Source: Myxococcales bacterium (GTDB lineage Bacteria; Desulfobacterota_B; Binatia; UBA1149; SPBQ01). From it: a stretch of 25,461 nt of DNA. The position numbers and the translations under genes were made by a program. The stretch lies in NCBI GenBank assembly GCA_004525875.1, contig SPBQ01000001.1, positions 1 to 25,461 on the forward strand. The letters are read 5' to 3'. Shown here piece after piece: positions 1 through 10,921 of this stretch. The notes beneath the pieces are model-generated. The model made no database searches. It saw only the letters and a list, made by a program, of their open reading frames with translations, and was not told the origin of the DNA. Within the stretch, counting starts at the first letter, position 1; every line of letters starts with the position of its first letter.

Positions 1-605
1 CCCAAAGAACGCTCGTAGCGCGCCCGCCCGCGCACGCTCGGCGTGAGCCGGCAGACCGTCTCGACGTTGTGGGCGAACACATCGGGGGCCGCATCGACGA
101 CGGTGGCGATGCACTCGCGCCTGCCGCCAAAGTCGGGCGTGAGGACCTCGACGCCGACCCCCTCGATGCGGCGGCGCAGTGCCTCGATGGTAGCGGCGAA
201 GTGATCAGCGCCCTCGTCGGGCAGGTCGTCGCGGGCCACCGAGGTGACGACGACGTAGCGCAGGGCCATGTCGGCTGCCGCCTCCGCGACGCGGCGCGGC
301 TCGAGCGGATCGGCGGGCCCCGCCTTGCCGGTGGAGACCGAGCAGAAACCGCAGCGGCGCGTGCACTGATCGCCGAGCAGCATGAACGTGGCCGTACCAC
401 GGCTGAAGCACTCCCCGAGGTTCGGGCAACGCGCCTCCTCGCAGACGGTCACCAGTCTCCCACTCCGCAGACGGCGCTTGAGATCATCACCGACGGTCAA
501 GATACCGGTGCGGTTCGCGACCCATGCAGGAAGTCTTTGGACGGTGGGTTTCACGGCGGAAAATTCATTCCTTATCGCCTCGACATCCGGGCCGCGCAAG
601 TCCAC
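1..605 (-). CDS. lipA: Lipoyl synthase, 5' part (runs off the left edge)
   Basis: This radical SAM enzyme inserts two sulfur atoms into protein-bound octanoyl groups to make lipoyl cofactor for the 2-oxoacid dehydrogenases and the glycine cleavage system. About 201 codons are visible. The family's two cysteine sets are present: the auxiliary cluster CX4CX5C at residues 55, 60 and 66 (VCEEARCPNLGEC), and the radical SAM CX3CX2C at 81, 85 and 88 (CTRRCGFC). The conserved ADMALRYVVVTSVARDDL stretch follows. No ATG fits, so I chose the GTG at 605: it lies 11 bp after the recG stop and has GAGG about 8 nt upstream. An internal GTG near 551 is the alternative start. The gene is last in the pyr-recG string, so it may share that transcript, although its function is unrelated. 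The C-terminal part lies outside the window. Confidence 0.93.
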   Translation of the reverse strand, partial: MDLRGPDVEAIRNEFSAVKPTVQRLPAWVANRTGILTVGDDLKRRLRSGRLVTVCEEARCPNLGECFSRGTATFMLLGDQCTRRCGFCSVSTGKAGPADPLEPRRVAEAAADMALRYVVVTSVARDDLPDEGADHFAATIEALRRRIEGVGVEVLTPDFGGRRECIATVVDAAPDVFAHNVETVCRLTPSVRGRARYERSL

Positions 606-616
606 TGCGGACGGCC

Positions 617-1339
617 TCAGCCGACCTCGGCCAGGCGCAACGTCTCTCCCCAGCGACGCTCGATCGTCCGCTTGAGCTCGCCGGACTCCGGAAGCGACAG
701 GGTCGGATCTCGCTCGATCCACCTCTCGGCCTCGCGTCGCGCGAGCTCGAGCAGCTCGCCGTCCCGCACGAGGTTCGCAGCGCGAAACGCCGGCACGCCG
801 GCCTGACGCGTTCCGAGGTACTCACCGGGACCCCGCAGCCGCAGGTCGGCTTCGGCGATCTCGAAGCCGTCGCCGGTACGCTCCATCACGCGCAGACGCT
901 CCATCGAGTCGGGGCTGCGCTTACGGTCCGTCACCAAGCAGCAGTAGGCATCGCCGGCCCCCCTCCCCACACGGCCGCGCAACTGGTGAAGCTGTGCGAG
1001 CCCGAAGCGGTCGGCGTGCTCGATGACCATGATCGAAGCATTGGGCACGTCGATGCCCACTTCGATGACCGTCGTGGCCACCAGGCAGTGCAGGTCGCCC
1101 GCTTTGAAACGGCGCATCACCGCATCCTTCTCGTCCGCGCGCATGCGACCGTGGATCAAACCGACGCGGAAGTCCCGGAACGCGCCGCGCTGCAGCTCGT
1201 CGGCCATCGTCGTGGCATCGGCGAGGTCCATTTTCTCCGACTCCTCGACCAGCGGGTAGACGATGTAACACTGGCGCCGCTCAGCCATCGACGCGGCCAT
1301 CCGCTCGTGCAGGCGTTGCCGCTTCGAGACGTCGATCAC
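617..1339 (-). CDS. recG: RecG C-terminal fragment (second helicase lobe)
   Basis: This is the part of recG after the premature stop. It can be opened by a GTG (translated as the V of KVIDVSKRQ) about 50 nt beyond the TAG. It carries helicase motif V (ATTVIEVGIDVPNASIMVIE) and motif VI (QLRGRVGRG). The TRG region that couples ATP hydrolysis to translocation follows (GDGFEIAEADLRLRGPGEYLGTRQ). No Shine-Dalgarno sequence stands out before the GTG, so independent translation is doubtful. An automatic gene caller may nevertheless report it as a separate gene. It ends 11 bp before the lipA start. Confidence 0.6.
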   Translation of the reverse strand: MIDVSKRQRLHERMAASMAERRQCYIVYPLVEESEKMDLADATTMADELQRGAFRDFRVGLIHGRMRADEKDAVMRRFKAGDLHCLVATTVIEVGIDVPNASIMVIEHADRFGLAQLHQLRGRVGRGAGDAYCCLVTDRKRSPDSMERLRVMERTGDGFEIAEADLRLRGPGEYLGTRQAGVPAFRAANLVRDGELLELARREAERWIERDPTLSLPESGELKRTIERRWGETLRLAEVG

Positions 1340-1390
1340 CTTCGTCAGGATCGGCTTTCGCCCTGGCGGCAGCTCATCGAGAACCGAGAC

Positions 1391-2710
1391 CTAGATGTCG
1401 CCGTACAGCGTCAGCGAGAGCGTTCGCGGGATCGGCGTGGCAGTCAGCAACAACGTGTCCGCGTCCGAACCGCGTAGCGCCGCTCGCTGCATGACGCCAA
1501 ACCGGTGCTGCTCGTCGACGATGGCCAGACCGAGCTTCTTGAAGATCGTCGATTCCTGCACGAGCGCGTGCGTGCCCACGACGATGTCGACCGCGCCGAT
1601 CCCCAGCCATTCACGTACGCGGCGCTGCTCGCCGGCCCGCATGCTCCCCGTGAGCACCTCGCAGGCGAGTCCCTGCGCCTCGGCCCATGCCTTCATCGTC
1701 TCGGCGTGCTGTTCGGCCAGCAGCTCGGTGGGAGCCATCACGGCCGCCTGGTAGCCGGCAGCCGCGGCTTGCAGCGCGGCCGCAAACGCCACCACTGTCT
1801 TGCCGCTGCCGACGTCGCCGTGCACGAGCCGGTTCATCGGGACTGGACGCGCCATATCGGCCGCGATCTCTTCGATAACACGGATCTGCGCTCCGGTCGG
1901 CACGAACGGGAGCGAGGAAAGAAACGCCTCGCGCCGGTCCGGCGCCGCCGGCATCGCGATTCCCGATTCGTGCATACGCGCGGCCTTCCTGAGCTTCATG
2001 CCGATCTGCAGGGCGAACAACTCCTCGAGGATGAGCGTACGATGAGCGTCGGTCCGGAAGCTTTCGAGGGCTTCGACATCGACGTCGGTCGGCGGAGCGT
2101 GAACGAAGCGCAGCGCGGACTCGATCGGCATCATGCCGACCTTCGCGCGCACTACCGCGGGGACCACGCTGCGGGCGTCGGCTACCGCCGCAGCGACCGC
2201 TCGCTCGACGACGCTGCGCATCGCCGCCAGCGGGAGATCACCGGGTTTCGTGTAGACCGGGAGCACGCGCGCGAGATCCGCCGTCCCGGCAGGGTCGTCG
2301 ACCGCCTCGATCTCGGGATGGGCCATCTGCAGGCCGCCACGCCGGCTCACCTCGACCTTGCCGTGGGCGAGCCAGCACTCCGCTTCTCCGAGCTTCTTCT
2401 TGAAGTAGGCCGCCTGGTGGAACCATACGAGCGACAAGCGATGGCCGTCGTCACGGAGCTCGGCCTCGAGCATGCGCCGGCCTCCGCGGCCGCGCATCGG
2501 GATCTCGCGCAGCGCGCCCACACGGCCGACATACGTCCCCTCACCACCAGCACGTGCATCTGCGACAGGCGCCACGCGACGCCGGTCCTCGTAGCGGAAC
2601 GGCAGATGGAAGATGAGGTCCTCGATCGTCGCCAGACCGGCCTTCTCGAGCATCTCCGCCCGGCGCGGGCCGACGCCTTTCACGAACTGAACCGGGTCGG
2701 CGAGATTCAC
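1391..2710 (-). CDS. recG: RecG N-terminal fragment (wedge domain plus first helicase lobe)
   Basis: This is the 439-residue product expected if the TAG is real. A helix-hairpin-helix-like start (FVKGVGPRRAEMLEKAG, about 9-25) leads into the OB-fold wedge domain that binds branched DNA (about 55-140). The Walker A motif GDVGSGKT lies at 298-305, the DEQH box with RFG at 399-405, and TATPIPRTL at 423-431. The protein stops right after that, before motifs IV to VI. The reading frame stays open upstream into carB, but the homologous region begins at VNLADPVQFV, so the GTG at 2710 is the natural start. GGGAG lies about 13 nt upstream, inside the end of carB. Confidence 0.7.
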   Translation of the reverse strand: MNLADPVQFVKGVGPRRAEMLEKAGLATIEDLIFHLPFRYEDRRRVAPVADARAGGEGTYVGRVGALREIPMRGRGGRRMLEAELRDDGHRLSLVWFHQAAYFKKKLGEAECWLAHGKVEVSRRGGLQMAHPEIEAVDDPAGTADLARVLPVYTKPGDLPLAAMRSVVERAVAAAVADARSVVPAVVRAKVGMMPIESALRFVHAPPTDVDVEALESFRTDAHRTLILEELFALQIGMKLRKAARMHESGIAMPAAPDRREAFLSSLPFVPTGAQIRVIEEIAADMARPVPMNRLVHGDVGSGKTVVAFAAALQAAAAGYQAAVMAPTELLAEQHAETMKAWAEAQGLACEVLTGSMRAGEQRRVREWLGIGAVDIVVGTHALVQESTIFKKLGLAIVDEQHRFGVMQRAALRGSDADTLLLTATPIPRTLSLTLYGDI

Positions 2711-2720
2711 GTGTCGGGGC

Positions 2721-5936
<3,216 letters not shown>

Positions 5937-5939
5937 GCC

Positions 5940-7124
5940 CTACTCCCTCGCACCCGCGCCGAGGCCGGTGATCGCGCGCACCGGCACCTGCTCGTAGTTG
6001 CCCGGGGCAGCGCGCGTCTTCATGGAATCGAGGAATCTCTGGAACAGCGGATGCGCGTCGTGGGGCCCGGGCGAGGCCTCCGGGTGATACTGCACCGAAA
6101 ATACGGGCAACGACTCGTGCTCGAGCCCCTCGACGGTCCGGTCGTTGAGGTTCATGCGCGTCACGCGCGTACCCGCCGGCAGCGAGTCCGCATCGACGGC
6201 GAATCCGTGGTTCTGGGAGGTAATCTCCACCACGCCGGTGTCGACGTCCATCACGGGCTGGTTGCCGCCATGATGACCGAACTTCATCTTGTAGGTCTTC
6301 GCTCCGAGCGCGAGCGCGAGGATCTGGTGGCCGAGACAGATGCCGAACGTCGGCATCTCCCTGGCGAGCTCTCCGACCACCGCGATCGCACCCGACACGG
6401 CGTCCGGGTCGCCCGGCCCGTTCGAAAGGAACAGTCCGTCGGATGCGAGATCTCGAACGTCGTCCGCCCGGGTATCGGACGGCAAGACAATCACACGGCA
6501 GCCGAGCTCGGTGAGGTTGCGCAGAATGTTCAGCTTGATGCCGAAGTCGAACGCGGCCACCAGCGGCCCCTCGGCGTCTGCCGGCTCGGAATAGCCACCG
6601 ACGAGAGCCCAGGTCCCGGTCCGCCAGCGGTACGCGCTCTTGCAGGAGACCACGCTCGCCAGGTCCTGTCCCTCGAGGCTCGGACGGGCCCTGGCCTCGA
6701 GCACCAGTGCCGCCTCGTCTACATCGCCGGTCGCGAGCACGGCCTGCTGGGCGCCGCGGTCACGCGTGAGACGGACGAGCGCGCGCGTATCGATGTCCTC
6801 GATCCCTACCAGGCCGTTGTCGCGCATATAGTCGCCGAGGCTGGCACGCGCACGCCAGCTGCTCGGCGTGTGCCAGTACTCCTTGACGACGAAGCCCCGC
6901 ACGAATGGCTTGAAGCTCTCGACGTCCTCGGGGTTCACGCCGACATTGCCGATCTCCGGGTAGGTCATCGCCACGATCTGCCCCTCGTAGGACGGATCGG
7001 TCAGGATCTCCTGGTACCCCGTCATGGAGGTGTTGAACACGACCTCACCGCCGATCTTGCCCTCGGCGCCGAACGCGCGACCGCGAAAGATCGTTCCATC
7101 AGCCATTGCCAGGGTCGCCTTCAC
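5940..7124 (-). CDS. carA: Carbamoyl-phosphate synthase, small (glutaminase) subunit
   Basis: CarA hydrolyses glutamine and passes ammonia to CarB. The N-terminal CPSase small-chain domain is followed by a class I glutamine amidotransferase domain. The latter has [11 protein letters not shown] (231-241), the nucleophile C263 in FGICLGHQ, and the rest of the triad as H347 and E349 in VQYHPEA. I chose the GTG at 7124, giving 394 residues. It overlaps the pyrC stop as GTGA and has GGGAGGA 6 nt upstream. An ATG at 7139 would add five residues but would place this strong ribosome site inside the gene. The gene ends in TAG, 3 bp before carB. All catalytic residues are present. Confidence 0.97.
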   Translation of the reverse strand: MKATLAMADGTIFRGRAFGAEGKIGGEVVFNTSMTGYQEILTDPSYEGQIVAMTYPEIGNVGVNPEDVESFKPFVRGFVVKEYWHTPSSWRARASLGDYMRDNGLVGIEDIDTRALVRLTRDRGAQQAVLATGDVDEAALVLEARARPSLEGQDLASVVSCKSAYRWRTGTWALVGGYSEPADAEGPLVAAFDFGIKLNILRNLTELGCRVIVLPSDTRADDVRDLASDGLFLSNGPGDPDAVSGAIAVVGELAREMPTFGICLGHQILALALGAKTYKMKFGHHGGNQPVMDVDTGVVEITSQNHGFAVDADSLPAGTRVTRMNLNDRTVEGLEHESLPVFSVQYHPEASPGPHDAHPLFQRFLDSMKTRAAPGNYEQVPVRAITGLGAGARE

Positions 7125-8437
7125 TGACGGTCCTCCCATACCGATCGCCCTGCGACGATCGTCCGCGCAACCTTCCCCTTAAAGTTCCACCCGTCAAAGG
7201 GCGTATTCTTGCTCTTCGACGCGAGCGAGGCCGCATCCAGATTCCAGTCACGATCGGGGTCAAAGATCACGACGTCGGCGGGCGCCCCCACCTTCAACGT
7301 CCCGCGGTCGAGCCCGAGGTTCGTCGCGGGCGCGATCGTCATCGCCTCGATCATCCGCCGCAACGACATGCGTCCTAGCCGAACGAGCTCGAGCGAGAGC
7401 GGCAGCATCGTCTCCATGCCGACGATGCCCTTGGCCGCATTGTCGAACGAGACTCCTTTCTCGTCGCGGTGATGGGGCGCGTGGTCCGTCGCGATGGTGT
7501 CGATGGCGCCATCGGCGAGTCCCTCTCGCACCGCGTCCACGTCGCGCGAGGTTCGCAGCGGTGGGTACATCTTCGCGTTGGTGTTGTAGTCCTCCACGGC
7601 TGTATCGTCGAGTGTGAAGTGATGCGGCGTGGCCTCCGCGGTGACGGCGATCCCTTCGGCCTTGGCCCGCCGCACCATTTCCACCGACTCGGCCGTTGAC
7701 AGATGGGCCACGTGCAGACGACCGCCCGTGTAACGGGCCAGCTCGATGTCGCGCGCTACCATCACCGACTCGGCAACCGAGGGTATGCCACGAAGCCCTA
7801 GCCGGACCGACGTCAGCCCTTCGTTCATCACGCCGCCCGCACACAAGCACAGGTCTTCCTCATGTGCGATGACTGGAAATCCGAACATGCGTGCGTACTC
7901 GAGCGCGCGCCTCATGAGGGTGCTGTTCATGATCGGCATGCCGTCGTCGGACACCGCGACGATGCCGGCCTCGGCCATCTCTCCGAACTCGGCGAGTTGT
8001 TCCCCTCCGAGCCCGAGCGACACGGCGCCGATCGGGAACACGTTGGCAAGCTGCGCGATGCGACCCTTGCCGATGATGTAACGCGTGACCGCCGCATTGT
8101 CGTTGATAGGGTTCGTGTTGGCCATGCAGCCGATCGACGTTACACCACCGACCACGGCCGACATGCAGCCCGTCGCCACCGTCTCCTTGTACTCGTAGCC
8201 CGGCTCGCGCAGGTGGACGTGCATGTCGATGAATCCGGGGGAGACGATGTGACCGGCGGCGTCCACCACAGCGGAGACGGCCGCCGCCGCACCACCGATG
8301 GCTCCGGGCTTGTCGATGGCCACGATCACGCCGCCATCGATCAGCAAGTCGGCCGGCCCGTCCACGTCGGCGGCCGGATCGACCACATGGCCGCCGGTGA
8401 CGAGCATCGGCTTCAGTGTTCGGCTTCTCTCGCTCAC
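7121..8437 (-). CDS. pyrC: Dihydroorotase, class I
   Basis: PyrC cyclises N-carbamoyl-aspartate to dihydroorotate, step three of pyrimidine synthesis. It is an amidohydrolase of about 438 residues. The metal-binding HVH of [10 protein letters not shown] is at 73-75. Other active-site elements are SDDG at 163-166, H192, H245 (VAHLSTA) and ATDHAPHH at about 317-323. These intact metal ligands argue for an active enzyme and against the inactive PyrC-like partner found beside some pyrB genes. Class I enzymes often pair with PyrB, and the two genes are adjacent here. I favour the GTG at 8437, 16 bp after the pyrB stop. A GTG at 8470, overlapping pyrB and preceded by AAGG, is a real alternative. 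Confidence 0.96.
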   Translation of the reverse strand: MSERSRTLKPMLVTGGHVVDPAADVDGPADLLIDGGVIVAIDKPGAIGGAAAAVSAVVDAAGHIVSPGFIDMHVHLREPGYEYKETVATGCMSAVVGGVTSIGCMANTNPINDNAAVTRYIIGKGRIAQLANVFPIGAVSLGLGGEQLAEFGEMAEAGIVAVSDDGMPIMNSTLMRRALEYARMFGFPVIAHEEDLCLCAGGVMNEGLTSVRLGLRGIPSVAESVMVARDIELARYTGGRLHVAHLSTAESVEMVRRAKAEGIAVTAEATPHHFTLDDTAVEDYNTNAKMYPPLRTSRDVDAVREGLADGAIDTIATDHAPHHRDEKGVSFDNAAKGIVGMETMLPLSLELVRLGRMSLRRMIEAMTIAPATNLGLDRGTLKVGAPADVVIFDPDRDWNLDAASLASKSKNTPFDGWNFKGKVARTIVAGRSVWEDRQ

Positions 8438-8453
8438 GCGCGCACCGCCGTCC

Positions 8454-9470
8454 TCAGATCCCTGCCTCACCGGCCGCCTTCTTCAGCAGCGGCCGCGCCG
8501 GCTCCACCTGGCGGCGGCCCAGCTCGCTCCCGCGAAGGCCGCCCGCACCGGGAACGATCAACTGGTAGAGAACGGCCATCCGCATCGCCACGCCGTTGGC
8601 TACCTGGTTCATCATCAGCGAGTACGGCCCGTCGGCGACGCCGCTGGAGATCTCGATGCCGCGGTTCATCGGCCCGGGATGCAGGATGATGACGTCCAAT
8701 GCGGCCTCCGCCATGATCTCCTCGGTGAGACAGAAGTAGCGTGCGTACTCGTCGAGGCTGGGGAAGTAGTTTCCCTCTTGCCGCTCTCGCTGGATCCTCA
8801 GCATCATCACAACGTCGACGTCGCGCACAGCCTCGCCGACGTTGTAGTAGAGCTCGCAGCCGAGCTCGGCAAATTCCGCAGGCAGCAGCGTCGGCGGACC
8901 GCACAGCCGCACTGTAGCACCGAGCGTGAGCAAGCCGTGGATGTTCGACCGCGCCACGCGCGAATGCAGGATGTCGCCAACGATCGTCACCGTCAGCCCG
9001 GCGATCTGCGGCTTGTGCTCGTAGATCGTGAGCAGGTCGAGCAGAGCCTGCGTCGGGTGCTCGTGGCTTCCATCGCCAGCGTTGATGATCGGACAGTCGA
9101 TGATCTCCGCAAGCAGGCGAGCGGCGCCCGGCGCCTGGTGACGGATCACGATCGCGTCCGGGGACATGGCCCCCAGATTGCGCGCCGTGTCGGCCAGCGT
9201 CTCGCCCTTGGAGAGGCTCGAGCCCGAGCCCGAGAGGTTGATCGAGTCGGCGGACAAGCGCTTGGCCGCGATCTCGAAGGATATCCGGGTACGCGTGCTG
9301 TTCTCGAGGAACAGGTTGATCACGGTCTTGCCACGCAGCGTGGGCACCTTCTTCACGTCGCGCGCCGAGATCTCCTTCATGGTCTGCGCGGAGTCGAGCA
9401 GGAGCTGGATATCCTCGGCCGACACCCCTTCCAGACCGAGCAGGTGCCGGCGACGTGTCACGTCATCCAT
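8454..9470 (-). CDS. pyrB: Aspartate carbamoyltransferase, catalytic subunit
   Basis: PyrB condenses carbamoyl phosphate with aspartate, the committed step of pyrimidine synthesis. The protein has 338 residues. The carbamoyl-phosphate loop STRTR is at 58-62 within [13 protein letters not shown], and the SLSKGET loop at 85-91 comes in from the neighbouring subunit. [14 protein letters not shown] at 132-145 and [11 protein letters not shown] near 230 complete the signature. The ATG overlaps the end of pyrR by 8 bp, indicating coupled translation. No pyrI regulatory subunit is present. That fits control by PyrR attenuation rather than allosteric control through PyrI. Confidence 0.98.
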   Translation of the reverse strand: MDDVTRRRHLLGLEGVSAEDIQLLLDSAQTMKEISARDVKKVPTLRGKTVINLFLENSTRTRISFEIAAKRLSADSINLSGSGSSLSKGETLADTARNLGAMSPDAIVIRHQAPGAARLLAEIIDCPIINAGDGSHEHPTQALLDLLTIYEHKPQIAGLTVTIVGDILHSRVARSNIHGLLTLGATVRLCGPPTLLPAEFAELGCELYYNVGEAVRDVDVVMMLRIQRERQEGNYFPSLDEYARYFCLTEEIMAEAALDVIILHPGPMNRGIEISSGVADGPYSLMMNQVANGVAMRMAVLYQLIVPGAGGLRGSELGRRQVEPARPLLKKAAGEAGI

Positions 9471-10002
9471 CGGGTCCCTCCTCGACGAAGACGCCCTCGC
9501 ACCCGTCCTGGTCGGCGAGCTTCACCAGTACGTTCTGCTCCCGCGATGTCGGGATGTTCTTGCCGACGTAGTCCGCGCGGATCGGAAGCTCACGGTGGCC
9601 CCGGTCGACGAGCACCGCCAGCTGGATCATGGATGGCCGGCCGAGATCAATGAGCGCGTCCATCGCGGAGCGTACCGTGCGGCCCGTGTAGAGCACGTCG
9701 TCTACGAGGACGACGGTCATGTTGTGTATGTCGAACGCCAGCTCCGTGGTACCGAGCAAGGCCGTCGAACCGAGACCTACGTCGTCGCGGTACAACGACA
9801 CGTCGATAGCGCCGACCGGCGGCGCGTTGCCCTCGATCCCCTCCACGGCGCCGGCCAGCCGCTCGGCCAGGGGGACACCGCGGGTGCGGATCCCGACCAG
9901 GGCGATCCCCTCAGCGCCGGCGGTGCGTTCCACGATCTCGTGCGCGATCCGCCGCAGAGCACGGGCGATCTGCTCCTCGTCGAGAATTCGCGTTGCGCTC
10001 AT
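9463..10002 (-). CDS. pyrR: PyrR, uridine-nucleotide-sensing attenuation regulator / uracil phosphoribosyltransferase
   Basis: PyrR binds a hairpin in pyr mRNA when UMP or UTP is plentiful and causes early termination; many members also have uracil phosphoribosyltransferase activity. The 179-residue length is typical. The PRPP-binding loop [13 protein letters not shown] lies at 97-109, with the [13 protein letters not shown] substrate region at 38-50. I chose the ATG at 10002, preceded by GGGAG at a good distance. The frame is open further upstream, but that stretch is the terminator-bearing leader and is not homologous. As the first gene of the operon behind its own RNA target, it should autoregulate. 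Confidence 0.97.
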   Translation of the reverse strand: MSATRILDEEQIARALRRIAHEIVERTAGAEGIALVGIRTRGVPLAERLAGAVEGIEGNAPPVGAIDVSLYRDDVGLGSTALLGTTELAFDIHNMTVVLVDDVLYTGRTVRSAMDALIDLGRPSMIQLAVLVDRGHRELPIRADYVGKNIPTSREQNVLVKLADQDGCEGVFVEEGPDG

Positions 10003-10041
10003 CGGCCGACTCCCAGCCCTGCGGTGGGCTCCGGCGGGTAC

Positions 10042-10070
10042 AAAAAAACCCCGCCGTGAGCACGGCGAGG
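10042..10070 (-). terminator. Intrinsic terminator in the pyr leader
   Basis: On the minus strand, CCTCGCCGT pairs with ACGGCGGGG across a GCTC loop, with one G-T pair, and is followed directly by seven T residues. It lies about 40 bp before the pyrR start and about 130 bp after the promoter. It therefore acts within the leader and does not end an upstream gene. Confidence 0.88.
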
Positions 10071-10150
10071 CGTGACTGCCTGTGGGAATCCGCGCCCGCC
10101 CGGATGGCCGACGCGCCGTTGCTGTTCGCTGTTCCCGTACACCCCGCACA

Positions 10151-10184
10151 CCCTTTCCGACCTCGCCGGGCCGGATTAAAAGGT
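10151..10184 (-). promoter_or_regulatory. PyrR-binding RNA hairpin (anti-antiterminator)
   Basis: The lower stem is CCTTT with AAAGG. A TAAT bulge sits on the 5' side only. The upper stem is CCGGCC with GGTCGG, closing a CGGCGA loop. The loop region matches the conserved CC-N-G-N-GAGG core of known PyrR sites (B. subtilis GUCCAGAGAGGCU). The one-sided bulge is also a feature of the family. The site starts about 10 nt after the predicted transcription start. Confidence 0.82.
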
Positions 10185-10199
10185 CTACGCAACCGTGCC

Positions 10200-10228
10200 T
10201 AGATACTGACTCGCGACCCGGCTGTCAA
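10200..10228 (-). promoter_or_regulatory. Predicted sigma70 promoter of the pyr operon
   Basis: A perfect -35 box TTGACA (10228..10223) is followed after 17 bp by TATCTA (10205..10200), a weaker -10 box that matches consensus at its first three bases. Transcription would start near 10193, placing the PyrR hairpin almost at the 5' end of the RNA. It sits in the only long gap of the minus-strand block. Confidence 0.65.
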
Positions 10229-10231
10229 CGC

Positions 10232-10259
10232 GGCGTGTGCCGGAGCACCGCATGACGCC
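10232..10259 (-). terminator. Hairpin downstream of lepB, possible terminator without a T tract
   Basis: On the minus strand, GGCGT pairs with ACGCC around an inner stem GTGC-TCCG-GCAC, with CATGCG looped out on one side. A smaller CCGCC-GGA-GGCGG hairpin precedes it, directly after the lepB stop. No T run follows, so it is not a classic intrinsic terminator. It may still mark the end of the lepA-lepB transcript or protect its 3' end. Confidence 0.3.
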
Positions 10260-10270
10260 GCCTCCGGCGG

Positions 10271-10921
10271 CTAGTCGGGGATGCGCATGCCGAGCCGGCT
10301 CCAGCGCGGCCTGAACGACTTGGTGTCCCAGGACCAGTACAGGATGAAGGCCTTGCCCAGGATGGCGTCGATCGGTACCGCGCCCCAGAACCGGCTGTCG
10401 TGGCTGTAATCGCGGTTGTCACCCATCACGAAGACGTGCCCCTCGGGCACGGTGAAAGAGGTGAAATTGTCACGCTGAGCGCGCATCGCCCCGCTCGTGT
10501 CCTCGAAAAAACCGTAAGGGTCGTCGATCGGCTTCCCGTCGATGAACACCTGCTTGTTGCGAACCTCCACGGTTTCGCCCGGTAGCCCCTTCACCCGCTT
10601 GATGAAGTCCTTGGTCTTGTCCTTCGGGTAGATGAAAACGATGACATCGTCGCGCTGAGGCGGGTGGAAGTCGAGGATTCGGGTATCGATGAACGGGATC
10701 CTCAACCCGTAGATGAACTTGTTGACGAGGAGGTGGTCAACGATCTCCAGTGTCGGCTTCATCGATCCGCTGGGGATCTTGAAGGCCTGCACGACGAAGG
10801 TCCGGATGAACAGCGCCAGGAGCACCGCCATCACGAGGGCTTCGGCGTACTCCCGCCACGTCGAGCCTGCTGTCGAGTCTTGCGCCCGCGCGCCCGCGCG
10901 TACGTCCCTCTTTAGCGCCAC
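10271..10921 (-). CDS. lepB: Signal peptidase I
   Basis: This membrane serine protease removes signal peptides from exported proteins on the outer face of the cytoplasmic membrane. The protein has 216 residues. A single N-terminal membrane segment lies at about 27-46 (ALVMAVLLALFIRTFVVQAF). The nucleophile is S53 in IPSGSMKPTL. The general base is K108 in FIKRVKGLPGE. The conserved box GDNRDYSHDSRFWG is at 167-180. One membrane anchor is usual for shorter bacterial members, unlike the two in E. coli LepB. The GTG start uses the last base of the lepA TAG stop, so lepA and lepB are coupled as in E. coli. It ends in TAG. Confidence 0.97.
   Translation of the reverse strand: MALKRDVRAGARAQDSTAGSTWREYAEALVMAVLLALFIRTFVVQAFKIPSGSMKPTLEIVDHLLVNKFIYGLRIPFIDTRILDFHPPQRDDVIVFIYPKDKTKDFIKRVKGLPGETVEVRNKQVFIDGKPIDDPYGFFEDTSGAMRAQRDNFTSFTVPEGHVFVMGDNRDYSHDSRFWGAVPIDAILGKAFILYWSWDTKSFRPRWSRLGMRIPD

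Larger units (their letters stand above)
617..2710 (-). pseudogene. recG: recG, ATP-dependent DNA helicase, interrupted by an in-frame TAG
   Basis: RecG remodels stalled replication forks and branch-migrates Holliday junctions. From a GTG at 2710, 10 bp after the carB stop, a 697-codon frame of normal family length runs to a TGA at 617. It is broken by one TAG at 1393..1391 (codon 440). The reading frame is unchanged across the stop. The residues on either side, LTLYGDI and VSVLDELPPGR, form one continuous conserved RecG stretch. The stop position is normally an acidic residue, and GAG to TAG would be a single change. There is no second lesion, and all helicase motifs remain. This may be a recent nonsense mutation or a sequencing or assembly error. 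I consider recoding unlikely because TAG ends many neighbouring genes. If the stop is real, the truncated protein lacks the second helicase lobe and should be inactive. Confidence 0.85.
10003..10193 (-). promoter_or_regulatory. pyr operon leader: PyrR-dependent transcription attenuator
   Basis: This is the untranslated leader between the promoter and the pyrR ATG. It holds a 5' PyrR-binding hairpin, a central stem (GGGAA near 10136..10132 facing TTCCC near 10088..10084) and a terminator just before the pyrR ribosome site. The conserved loop of the PyrR hairpin, CGGCGAGG at 10168..10161, is perfectly complementary to the terminator's 5' arm, CCTCGCCG at 10070..10063. Pairing of the two would be an antiterminator. 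PyrR bound to the hairpin would hold the loop sequence and let the terminator form. This is the known Bacillus-type logic; the pairing here is read directly from the sequence. Confidence 0.8.

Noticed and set aside
1391..1393. Recoding of TAG (for example pyrrolysine or stop reassignment) to explain recG
   Set aside because: TAG is the natural stop of carA, lepB, lepA, the epimerase, ugd, sucD and mdh here, and no other conserved gene has an internal TAG.
10003..10149. N-terminal extension of PyrR by about 49 residues from an upstream start at 10149
   Set aside because: The stretch is the attenuator leader with the terminator inside it, has no homology, and the ATG at 10002 has a good ribosome site.
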